Positions 41,391-49,127 of a stretch of DNA of 64,000 nucleotides are shown here, in pieces; the stretch's first letter is position 1; each line of letters opens with the position of its first letter. The stretch is from Nitrospira sp. CR1.3 (GTDB lineage Bacteria > Nitrospirota > Nitrospiria > Nitrospirales > Nitrospiraceae), in the NCBI GenBank assembly GCA_014055525.1, contig WIAH01000003.1, positions 1-64,000 on the forward strand. The letters are read 5' to 3'. Under the pieces are notes generated by a model. The model was not told the DNA's origin and did not search any database. It saw only the letters and a program-made list of their open reading frames with translations. The position numbers and the translations under genes are program-made.

Positions 41391-42776
41391 ATGAGTGAAA
41401 GGGCGCTGGAAAAAGGGACTGAGCTACAGGGGCTGTCTACGGCGATCCTGCTGCCGTCGGTCGAACTGTTCGGCCCGAAGACCCGAACCGCTGTCGGGCC
41501 GTTGACTCAAGTCGTCGGCATCGGCTTGTTTCAGCGCACGATCTTGACCTTTCAGCGCGCGGGCATCAGGCAGCTGATCGTATTGGCAGGAACGGAAGAG
41601 GAGCAACTCAAGCAGGCGCTCGGTAAGGGGCCCCGGCTCTCGATCCCGGTCCGGTGGATGCCGATCCGTGAATTCCCTCTCGACGATCGTCGCACGTGGG
41701 AATCGCTGGCTGCGGAGGTGCGCGGGTTCTGTCTCTTGTCGGGAGTCGCCGGGGTCTTTTCTCGGACGCTGATTGAGCAGTTGCGACAGGACATTCAGGA
41801 AGGGCAGGCGATAGTCGTAACCCACAGTCCCCCTGGGCATCGATTTCTTCAGAGGCGGGCCGGATCGGCACGCCTGTCATTTGAACGGGGCGCTGCGGAG
41901 TTTGCGGACCTCGTCGTCCTGCCGGCGAGTCTCCTGAGCGCCGCGGGTCGCGTAACGGGTGAGCCCGGGACGATTCCCCTTCGTCGATGGCTCGAGCGCG
42001 CGGCAACGGACGGGCTGGTGCGTGTCTTCCCGACCGGATCGAATCCAGCCCACTGGTATCAGCCGGTGCGGGTCACCGGTGATCTGCCTGCGGCTGAACG
42101 CAAACTCTTTGCGTCATTGAAAGGGGAGCTTGAAGGCTTCGTCGATCGCTATTTCAATCGGGTACTGTCCCGCCGATTTACGCGCGTTTTTCTCTCGCTC
42201 GGACTCTCGCCGAATTCCGTCACGGCCCTGGCGACCATCGTGGGACTGATCTCGGCCGTCGGATTTGCCCTCGGCACCTACGCTGCGGGCCTTGCCGCAG
42301 CAGTGCTGTTCCAGCTGGCGGCGGTCATCGACTGTTGCGACGGCGAAATCGCGCGGTTGACGTTCACCGAGTCGCCGTTCGGGGCTTGGCTCGACATCGC
42401 CATGGACAACGTCGTGCATATGGCGGTCTTCGGGGGGATCGCGATGGGTTCTTATGCGCGAGCAGCGGGGAACTCCGATGCTTGGGTTCCTCTGGCGCTT
42501 GGGACGGCAGCCATTCTGGGAAACGCGCTCTCTTTTGTTCTGGTCGGCAAGGCGCAGAGGATCAACGCCTCGAGTGAGTGGAAATCGCCGGATCATGCAG
42601 CCTGGTCGGATTTCATTCTGCAGAACGTGGCAAGTCGTGATTTTTCCGTGATCGTACTGCTGTTCGCTCTGTTGGGAAAGCTCGACTGGTTTCTCTGGAT
42701 CGCGGCGATTGGATCGGTCGGTTTCGCCGGTCTCATGGTCTGGGTCATTCGTCCGTCAGCAACCACCCGTGCTTAG
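41391..42776 (+). CDS. CDP-alcohol phosphotransferase with an N-terminal degenerate nucleotidyltransferase domain
   Basis: A 461-residue fusion like the bifunctional IPCT/DIPP synthases. The C-terminal half (about 245-455) is a membrane CDP-alcohol phosphatidyltransferase: its signature DxxDGxxARx8GxxxDxxxD is complete (D314, D317, G318, A321, R322, G331, D335, D339). It should join a CDP/CMP-activated headgroup to a lipid or polyol hydroxyl. The N-terminal half (about 15-230) looks like a nucleotidyltransferase fold but lacks the AAGxGxRL loop (the position reads LPSVELFGPKTR), so it is probably inactive or regulatory. With CMP-AEP as donor it would make a phosphonolipid; with other alcohols a different lipid or osmolyte. 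Confidence 0.85.
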   Translation: MSERALEKGTELQGLSTAILLPSVELFGPKTRTAVGPLTQVVGIGLFQRTILTFQRAGIRQLIVLAGTEEEQLKQALGKGPRLSIPVRWMPIREFPLDDRRTWESLAAEVRGFCLLSGVAGVFSRTLIEQLRQDIQEGQAIVVTHSPPGHRFLQRRAGSARLSFERGAAEFADLVVLPASLLSAAGRVTGEPGTIPLRRWLERAATDGLVRVFPTGSNPAHWYQPVRVTGDLPAAERKLFASLKGELEGFVDRYFNRVLSRRFTRVFLSLGLSPNSVTALATIVGLISAVGFALGTYAAGLAAAVLFQLAAVIDCCDGEIARLTFTESPFGAWLDIAMDNVVHMAVFGGIAMGSYARAAGNSDAWVPLALGTAAILGNALSFVLVGKAQRINASSEWKSPDHAAWSDFILQNVASRDFSVIVLLFALLGKLDWFLWIAAIGSVGFAGLMVWVIRPSATTRA

Positions 42777-42782
42777 CAGCGG

Positions 42783-42857
42783 GATGCTGAAAATCGCTTC
42801 CAGCTTCGTTCTCGCTCACTCATCCTCCTCAACGTATCAGCGACAATACGCCTCGGG
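42783..42857. repeat. Intergenic repeat, family A copy 3 (left half)
   Basis: It contains GATGCTGAAAATCGCTTCC, AGCTTCGTTCTCGC, TCCTCAACGTAT and AATACGCCTCGG in the order seen in the other two copies, but the right arm is missing. The membrane-protein gene starts 12 bases further on, as if it had displaced that arm. Confidence 0.5.
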
Positions 42858-42869
42858 GGATCGGGCAAC

Positions 42870-43889
42870 GTGTTGAGATATCTTCTGCTCACGTTAGGCC
42901 TGCTCACCGTCGCGTTCCTCGTTTGGCATATCGGACCGTCGAATATCTACGCCGCCGCCGCGCAACTCGGCCCGGTTGCGCTCGTTGCGATCCTTGTGCC
43001 TTCCCTCATCATGTACATCATCGAGGCCTACGGTTGGAAAGTCACGCTCGATCCGTCGGTGCAATACGTTTCATTCTGGCGCCTGCTCATGATCCGCACG
43101 GCCGGGGAAGTGGTGAACATGACCACGCCCACGGCTTATGTCGGCGGGGAACCATTGAAAGCCTACCTGCTCCAGCGACTGGGCGTTCCCATGGTTGAAG
43201 GATTGGCATCCGTCGTCATCGCTAAGACCACCATGACGATCGCCCAAGTGCTCTTCATTCTCGCGGGCATTGCCAGCGGCTTTGTGATCTTAGGCGCACA
43301 CGGCTTATCCGCACAGATTATTGCAGCCGCTCTGCTCAGCGTGGGGCTGCTGCTATTCGGTACGGCTGCGTTCGTGTTCATGCAACGCCGCGGGCTCTTT
43401 ACCTGGATACTGGAAACGTTACGTACAATCGGTGTGCGCAGTCAGTTTCTCGATTCCCGCGAAGAACAGTTGCGGGCTCTAGACCGGACGATTCTGAACT
43501 TCTATTCGCAGCGCCGGCCGGTGTTCTATGCATCGACCGGTCTGTACTTTCTGGGCTGGCTGGCCGAAGCGCTGGAAGTCTTCGTCATTATTTACTACCT
43601 CGGTGGCCCGGTCGGAGTGCTGCCCGCGGTATCCATCGGCGCGCTCTCGGTTTTTATCAAAGGAGGGACCTTCTTTATTCCCGGAAGTCTAGGCACGCAG
43701 GACGCAGGGAATCTTTTACTCCTCAAGGCCTTCGGCTACAGCGACGTGACCGGCATCACCTTCGCGCTCCTGCGTCGCTTTCGCGAATTGGTATGGGTCG
43801 GGGTCGGGTTATTGTGCCTGGTATTAGTGAAGAGCCCTACCGATCGGCTTGATGGGAAGGCAAAGCCGTTATCCCAAGAACAGGTATGA
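42870..43889 (+). CDS. UPF0104/lysylphosphatidylglycerol-synthase-TM-like membrane protein
   Basis: A 339-residue integral membrane protein with about eight transmembrane segments and the family blocks RTAGEVVNMTTPTAYVGGEPLKAYLL, IAKTTMTIAQVLF and GGTFFIPGSLGTQDAG. Members are the flippase/TM half of lipid-modifying synthases. Here it follows the CDP-alcohol phosphotransferase and could flip or move the product lipid. It starts at GTG in or beside a repeat. No catalytic domain is attached. Confidence 0.85.
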   Translation: MLRYLLLTLGLLTVAFLVWHIGPSNIYAAAAQLGPVALVAILVPSLIMYIIEAYGWKVTLDPSVQYVSFWRLLMIRTAGEVVNMTTPTAYVGGEPLKAYLLQRLGVPMVEGLASVVIAKTTMTIAQVLFILAGIASGFVILGAHGLSAQIIAAALLSVGLLLFGTAAFVFMQRRGLFTWILETLRTIGVRSQFLDSREEQLRALDRTILNFYSQRRPVFYASTGLYFLGWLAEALEVFVIIYYLGGPVGVLPAVSIGALSVFIKGGTFFIPGSLGTQDAGNLLLLKAFGYSDVTGITFALLRRFRELVWVGVGLLCLVLVKSPTDRLDGKAKPLSQEQV

Positions 43890-44096
43890 AATGATTCAGC
43901 CGGCCTCCCCCCCTTCTGCGGGGCTTCGTTTCTGTCCAATGTGGGCTTGCCGATCAAGGTATTCTCGTCTAACCTGTCAGAAAATCAGCTGAGCATTTTC
44001 CGTCGGCTCCTTGCGGGAAGACGACGATCCTTTCCCGATGATTTGTGCATTCTTGCAGTTGCGCGACGCATAGGAAAGCAGAAGGGATAGCCTGTC
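43890..44096 (+). other. Intergenic region between the phosphonate cluster and the glycan operon
   Basis: About 207 bases. A C-rich/G-rich stem is possible near 43908-43925, and a weak promoter-like pair TTGCCG/TAACCT lies near 43947-43976. No gene is supported. Confidence 0.4.
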
Positions 44097-45125
44097 TTGA
44101 AAATCTCCACGCTCACTGTCACGGTGATTATTCCGGTCTTCAACGGAGGGGCGAAGTTCCGGGCGAGTCTGGACTCGGTCAGAAAGGCCGATCCACCGCC
44201 TGATGAAATTATCGTCGTCGGGGACGGCGATACCGATGGTTCCTCGCAGTATGCTGAAGCCGCCGGTGTGAGGGTCTATCGTTTCCCCTCGCCGGGTGGA
44301 CCGGGTCGAGCCAGAAATCTTGGAGCCTCGCAAGCCCAATCGGACATTCTCTTTTTCGTGGATGCCGACGTCACGATCCCCCCCAACGCGGTGTCACACG
44401 TTCAGATGATTTTTCAGGATACGCCAAGCGTTGATGCGATCATCGGGTCTTATGATGAGGAGCCCGGCGAACCAGATTTTCTGTCTCAGTACAAGAATCT
44501 GTTCCATCACTTTGTCCATCAGAACGGCCAGAGAGAGGCCTCGACATTTTGGGGGGCCTGCGGCGCGATTCGCCGGACGAGCTTCCAGGCCGTTCACGGG
44601 TTTGACGAATCGTATCGACGGCCTTCGATTGAGGACATTGAACTCGGCTATCGCCTGCGGCGGGGGGGAAAGCGAATTTTGCTCGTACCGTCACTACAGG
44701 TCAAGCATCTCAAACGTTGGACTTGGCGGTCTCTGCTGATTGCTGACTTCAGAGACCGGGCTGTTCCCTGGACCCGGTTGATTCTGCGTGAACGTATGCT
44801 CCAGAACGATCTGAATATCTCAATCTCGCAACGCGTAAGCGTCGCGATGGTCTTCACTGCACTCGCAGCGACACTAATCGCTTGGCAGTGGCCCCTTGCC
44901 CTGCTGATCACCGGTGGCTGTGCCATCGCCGTGACTCTGCTCAATCTACCGCTCTACCGCTTTTTCTACCGACTGAGGGGGTGGTGGTTTGCAGTGAAAT
45001 CGATCCCCTGCCATTGGCTCTACTTCTTTTACAGCGGATTGGCCTTTGCCCTGGGGGCGCTTCTACACGCTCTGAACAGGACCCGCTCCTCATGGAAATG
45101 TCTGTCCCCAGTCGCGTGGAACTAG
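44097..45125 (+). CDS. GT2 glycosyltransferase with membrane tail
   Basis: A 342-residue enzyme beginning at TTG. The GT-A domain (about 5-230) has VTVIIPVFNGG, the DxD motif D89-A-D91 in FFVDADV, and the late IEDIELGYRLRR block. Two or more C-terminal hydrophobic segments (about 240-330) anchor it to the inner membrane. It opens the long glycan operon that runs to the right edge, with the next gene 21 bases away. Donor and acceptor cannot be read. Confidence 0.88.
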   Translation: MKISTLTVTVIIPVFNGGAKFRASLDSVRKADPPPDEIIVVGDGDTDGSSQYAEAAGVRVYRFPSPGGPGRARNLGASQAQSDILFFVDADVTIPPNAVSHVQMIFQDTPSVDAIIGSYDEEPGEPDFLSQYKNLFHHFVHQNGQREASTFWGACGAIRRTSFQAVHGFDESYRRPSIEDIELGYRLRRGGKRILLVPSLQVKHLKRWTWRSLLIADFRDRAVPWTRLILRERMLQNDLNISISQRVSVAMVFTALAATLIAWQWPLALLITGGCAIAVTLLNLPLYRFFYRLRGWWFAVKSIPCHWLYFFYSGLAFALGALLHALNRTRSSWKCLSPVAWN

Positions 45126-45146
45126 GAGGGAGGGAGGACTAGGAGA

Positions 45147-46997
45147 GTGGCGAAAGATAGCGTCCAACCAGTCGTCGTGATCGGGGGGGGGCCCGCAGGC
45201 CTGACAGCCGCCTACGAGCTGGCGAAACAAGGCAGGCAGTCGACTGTGCTGGAAGCCGGCGACCAGGTGGGCGGCATCTCGCGAACGGTGAACTATCGGG
45301 GGTATCGGTTCGACATCGGCGGCCACCGCTTCTTTTCGAAAGTGCCGGTCATCAATGAGTTGTGGCAAGAAATTCTCGGGGAGGAGTTTCTGCTTCGACC
45401 AAGGCAGTCCCGCATCTACTACAACAATCATTTCTTCGAGTATCCGCTGAAGCCCCTGAACGCCTTTGCCGGACTGGGGCCGGTCGAATCATTCCTGATC
45501 GGGCTCAGCTACCTCAGGGCGAAACTCTTCCACATCCAAGACGAGCACACCTTCGAACAGTGGGTGTCCAATCGGTTTGGCCATCGGCTGTACAACATCT
45601 TCTTCAAGACCTACACGGAAAAGGTCTGGGGGATTCCCTGCTCGGAGATCTCTGCGGATTGGGCGGCTCAACGGATCAAGAATCTCTCGCTCAAGCAGGC
45701 CGTCCGCAATGCTCTCCTGGGAGCCAGCCGCGGCATGGACGGGCAGACGATTACCTCTTTGATCGAACGGTTCTACTACCCTCGGTTCGGTCCGGGGATG
45801 ATGTGGGAACGCTGTGAAGCACAATTGGCGAGACAGGGATCAAGAACGAAGCGCGGCGAGCATGTGAATCGCATTCATCATCGGCAGGGACGAGTCGTAT
45901 CGGTCTCCGGACGGACACGAAACGGAGAACGAGTGGAATACGAGGGCACGCAGTTTATTTCCACCATGCCCCTTCGCGAACTGATTCAGGCCCTCGATCC
46001 GTTGCCACCCGACGAAGTGCTCATGGCCGCTTCCCGGCTACGGTACCGGGACTACCTGACTGTCGTGCTGGTCGTCGACCGTGATTCGGTTTTTCCCGAC
46101 AATTGGATCTATATCCATTCTCCTGACGTCAAGATGGGGCGGATTCAGAACTACAAGAATTGGAGTCCGTACATGGTGCCGGATGCGGGGAAGACTTCGT
46201 TAGGGCTCGAGTATTTTCTGTGGGACAAGGACGAAGAGTGGTCCTGGTCGGATGATCGCTTGATCCAACTCGGCACGCGCGAATGTGCGCAGTTGGGGCT
46301 GATCGATTCGAAGGAAGTAGTCGACGGCACGGTCGTGCGAATGGAAAAGGCGTATCCCGTGTACGATCAGGCGTATCGGAATCACGTCGATACCATCAGA
46401 CAGTACCTCGCTACACTTTCTAACTTTCAGACGATCGGGCGCAACGGTCTTCACCGATACAACAATCAGGACCACTCGATGTTGACGGGACTTTTCGCTG
46501 CGCGAAATGTTTTGGGAGAACGGCACGACGTGTGGTCGGTCAATACGGAGCGGGAGTATCACGAGGAAGGAACAACGGCTCTGATGAACGCCGGCGATCG
46601 GCTCGTGCCGGCACGAGTCAGCGTACCGGTCGCGCAGGCCGTGCAGATGCTGGACGATGATGCGATCGAGGTTGCCTTCGCAAAGCTGGATCCCGTGGCT
46701 CTCGGGGCGGCGGTCGGGGTCGTCTTCGGCCTCGGGATTTTTCTCGCATCAGCGGCGTTGTTAATGAAGGGTGGATCGGTGGTGGGGCCCACGCTGTCCT
46801 TGCTCGGGAGCTACCTCTTCGGATTTGAAGTAACCTGGCCCGGCGCGATCATCGGCCTGCTTGAAAGCGGCCTTTTCGGATTTGGTCTTGGGGCGCTGAT
46901 AGCCGGATTAAGAAATTGGACGCTGAGGGGATACGCGCGGTTCGCGAGGAGGCGCAGCGATGCTGAACGCCGGCGCGACCTGTTGGACAAAGTCTGA
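45147..46997 (+). CDS. UDP-galactopyranose-mutase-like FAD protein with C-terminal membrane domain
   Basis: A 616-residue flavoprotein that starts at GTG. The N-terminal FAD fold has VVVIGGGPAGLTAAYELA (about 8-25) and the Glu-rich VLEAGDQVGGISRTV. The body resembles amine-oxidase/UGM-like proteins found in polysaccharide loci, with GGHRFFSKV and a C-terminal FAD block ARNVLGERHDV. Residues about 520-600 add two hydrophobic segments absent from ordinary UGM; the tail resembles the small protein encoded next. It may reduce or rearrange a sugar nucleotide or a lipid-linked sugar. Exact reaction unknown. Confidence 0.85.
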   Translation: MAKDSVQPVVVIGGGPAGLTAAYELAKQGRQSTVLEAGDQVGGISRTVNYRGYRFDIGGHRFFSKVPVINELWQEILGEEFLLRPRQSRIYYNNHFFEYPLKPLNAFAGLGPVESFLIGLSYLRAKLFHIQDEHTFEQWVSNRFGHRLYNIFFKTYTEKVWGIPCSEISADWAAQRIKNLSLKQAVRNALLGASRGMDGQTITSLIERFYYPRFGPGMMWERCEAQLARQGSRTKRGEHVNRIHHRQGRVVSVSGRTRNGERVEYEGTQFISTMPLRELIQALDPLPPDEVLMAASRLRYRDYLTVVLVVDRDSVFPDNWIYIHSPDVKMGRIQNYKNWSPYMVPDAGKTSLGLEYFLWDKDEEWSWSDDRLIQLGTRECAQLGLIDSKEVVDGTVVRMEKAYPVYDQAYRNHVDTIRQYLATLSNFQTIGRNGLHRYNNQDHSMLTGLFAARNVLGERHDVWSVNTEREYHEEGTTALMNAGDRLVPARVSVPVAQAVQMLDDDAIEVAFAKLDPVALGAAVGVVFGLGIFLASAALLMKGGSVVGPTLSLLGSYLFGFEVTWPGAIIGLLESGLFGFGLGALIAGLRNWTLRGYARFARRRSDAERRRDLLDKV

Positions 46998-47021
46998 TCG
47001 CACAATAGGATGGGGGAGACC

Positions 47022-47330
47022 ATGGCGAATCGAGTAGGAGACAAGGACGAGGTCAGCCAAGCCATTGCCAGGGTCCAGGCGGATGTCCTTGCCCTGGTGT
47101 TCTCGGTGGTCGGAGGCGTGGGGTTGTGGGCGATGACGATCTGGCTCGTGCTTAAAGGCGGCCCACACCCCGGCGAGCATTTGCAACTGCTGTCTAACTA
47201 TTTCATCGGCTACTCGGTGACCTGGGCCGGAAGTCTCGTCGGACTTTTCTACGGAGCGCTGACCGGCGGAGTGGTCGGGTGGGTAATAGGACGGATATAC
47301 AACATAGTCGTCAGCGCTCGTCAGAGATAA
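47022..47330 (+). CDS. Small membrane protein paralogous to the tail of the preceding FAD protein
   Basis: A 102-residue protein with two hydrophobic segments (about 28-50 and 65-95). It aligns by eye with residues about 525-605 of the UGM-like protein: VVGGVGLWAM vs VVFGLGIFLA, LVLKGG vs LLMKGG, SNYFIGYSVTWAGSLVGL vs GSYLFGFEVTWPGAIIGL. Both end in a Gly-rich helix. The start ATG 47022 is chosen because GGGGAG precedes it. It may pair with that tail in the membrane. Function unknown. Confidence 0.75.
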   Translation: MANRVGDKDEVSQAIARVQADVLALVFSVVGGVGLWAMTIWLVLKGGPHPGEHLQLLSNYFIGYSVTWAGSLVGLFYGALTGGVVGWVIGRIYNIVVSARQR

Positions 47331-47348
47331 GGTGAGAATGGCTGCGGA

Positions 47349-49127
47349 ATGAATCGAAGAGTCGGGGCTGTCTGTTCAACGATCCGTAGCCAGTTGTCCA
47401 AAGAGTGGACTGTGTATGCGTTATTGAGTCTGCTGGTTGCTGCCCTTTGGATCACACGCCTCCAAGGCCCGATCGATTTGCGGTGGGACGGAGGCGTGTA
47501 CTACGTGCTCGGAACGTCGCTTGCTGAAGGGAAGGGCTATCGGTTACTCAATGAACCGGGTGAGATTGAGGCCGTTCAATACCCGCCGCTGTTCCCTCTC
47601 ATAGTATCAGCGCATCAGTGGATTCTCGGATCCGACAATCCCCTTGTCGTTGGACAGTGGTTACGAATTTTCTCGTGCGTCGTCTTCTCTCTATACGCAG
47701 CAGCAGTGTTTCGTGTTCTCCAATGTTGTCTCAGCCAAGCAATGGCATTGGTTGGGACGACGATCTGCCTGTTCCAAATGTCCACATACTTCCTGTCCGA
47801 TCTTCTCTTTCCTGAATTGCTCTACGGGCTTATCACAACCGTCTTCATACTCTACGCGCACCAAAGAGAGCGAAGGGACGGCATTGTAGGAGCAGCGCTT
47901 CTGGCATCCGCTGCGTTCGGATTGAAGACCGTGGGGATTGCATTGTTCGCAGCCTGGGTGACTGAAGAGCTGCTCAATAAGAATGTAAAACAATTCATTG
48001 TTCGCTGTGCGATCGTGGCTATTCCCGTGCTGTGTTGGCAGATGTACCTCGCCTCTGTGATTTCGGGGTCGGAGTATCTCCAGCCGGCCTATGACTATCA
48101 GCGCGCTCCGTACATGTTCTACAACGTTAGTTATGTCAACAACGTCTTTACCTTTAAGGATCCCTTTCGCCCGGAGCTCGGCCTGACTTCCACTCAGGAC
48201 ATGGCCACGCGCCTTGTTACAAATCTGGGGCATTTACCTGAAAGCATTGGAGAATCGGTAAGTGCTCCCCGCACTTTCTATGAACTCCCATGGAAGATGG
48301 TCAGGATGCCTTTCCCAATTGCCACGACATGGCCGGTAGACGTAGCCTTATTTATCCTCAGCGGTCTCGTCCTCGGAGGGATTGGTCTACACTTGCGAGA
48401 CCGCCAATGGATTACTCCACTCTATGTGATCTTCTACCTAGGTGCGCTATGTCTTACACCATGGCCGGAACAAATTGGTCGCTACCTCATGCCTCTGATC
48501 CCGTTCTTGGTGGTATTCCTGCTCACCACTTTATCTGCCCTGTCTACCTTGCCTGGAAGATGGCGACAAGTAACATCGGTGTCGAAGTGGCTGGTGGTGG
48601 TTCTGATCTTGGTGCTCCAAGGTTCGACATATTGGGGGGTGCAGACATGGGGGCATCCACTCGTGACGCACATGGATCTGAATGGCGCTCCCGTGCGATA
48701 TCGGTTGTTCTTTTATCGCGATGCCCATCGAGCTCTTGATGCAGGGCTTGATTGGGTGCAGGAACACGCGAAGTCGACTGATGTTCTTGCCGGGTCCATG
48801 CCACACTGGATGTATCTTCGCACGAAATTGAAAGCTGTCATGCCCCCCTTTGAATCAGATCCGGCCAAGGCTCAGGCGCTGCTGGATTCAGTTCCGGTGA
48901 CGTATCTGTTTCTTGACGAAGGGTTGGCGGTCGACACAAAGCAATACACGGCTTCCGTCGTCCGTCTGTACTCTGACCGATGGGAACGGGTCTATGTTGA
49001 TTCAATCGCCCCTGAGCGTCCGGGAGACCCTCCTGGTCAGTTTGAGATCTATCGTCGGCTTCAACCCACGGATGTTTTTTCGACTGGAGTGACAAACCGG
49101 CCGGCCGATATCCACGCGCATCCATGA
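47349..49127 (+). CDS. GT-C (ArnT/PMT-like) membrane glycosyltransferase
   Basis: A 592-residue polytopic protein, about 12 transmembrane segments, with the GT39/83-type first-loop signature RWDGGVYYVLG (the catalytic Asp region) followed by LAEGKGYRLLN and QYPPLFPL. Such enzymes use polyprenyl-phosphate sugars and act on the periplasmic face. The C-terminal 140 residues are soluble. It overlaps the next gene by 4 bases. It suggests that at least one sugar is added after flipping. Confidence 0.82.
   Translation: MNRRVGAVCSTIRSQLSKEWTVYALLSLLVAALWITRLQGPIDLRWDGGVYYVLGTSLAEGKGYRLLNEPGEIEAVQYPPLFPLIVSAHQWILGSDNPLVVGQWLRIFSCVVFSLYAAAVFRVLQCCLSQAMALVGTTICLFQMSTYFLSDLLFPELLYGLITTVFILYAHQRERRDGIVGAALLASAAFGLKTVGIALFAAWVTEELLNKNVKQFIVRCAIVAIPVLCWQMYLASVISGSEYLQPAYDYQRAPYMFYNVSYVNNVFTFKDPFRPELGLTSTQDMATRLVTNLGHLPESIGESVSAPRTFYELPWKMVRMPFPIATTWPVDVALFILSGLVLGGIGLHLRDRQWITPLYVIFYLGALCLTPWPEQIGRYLMPLIPFLVVFLLTTLSALSTLPGRWRQVTSVSKWLVVVLILVLQGSTYWGVQTWGHPLVTHMDLNGAPVRYRLFFYRDAHRALDAGLDWVQEHAKSTDVLAGSMPHWMYLRTKLKAVMPPFESDPAKAQALLDSVPVTYLFLDEGLAVDTKQYTASVVRLYSDRWERVYVDSIAPERPGDPPGQFEIYRRLQPTDVFSTGVTNRPADIHAHP

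Noticed and set aside
45147..46997. Calling the FAD protein a true UDP-galactopyranose mutase
   Set aside because: It shares the fold and locus type but is much longer than the roughly 370-390 residues of UGM and has an extra membrane tail; I list it only as UGM-like.
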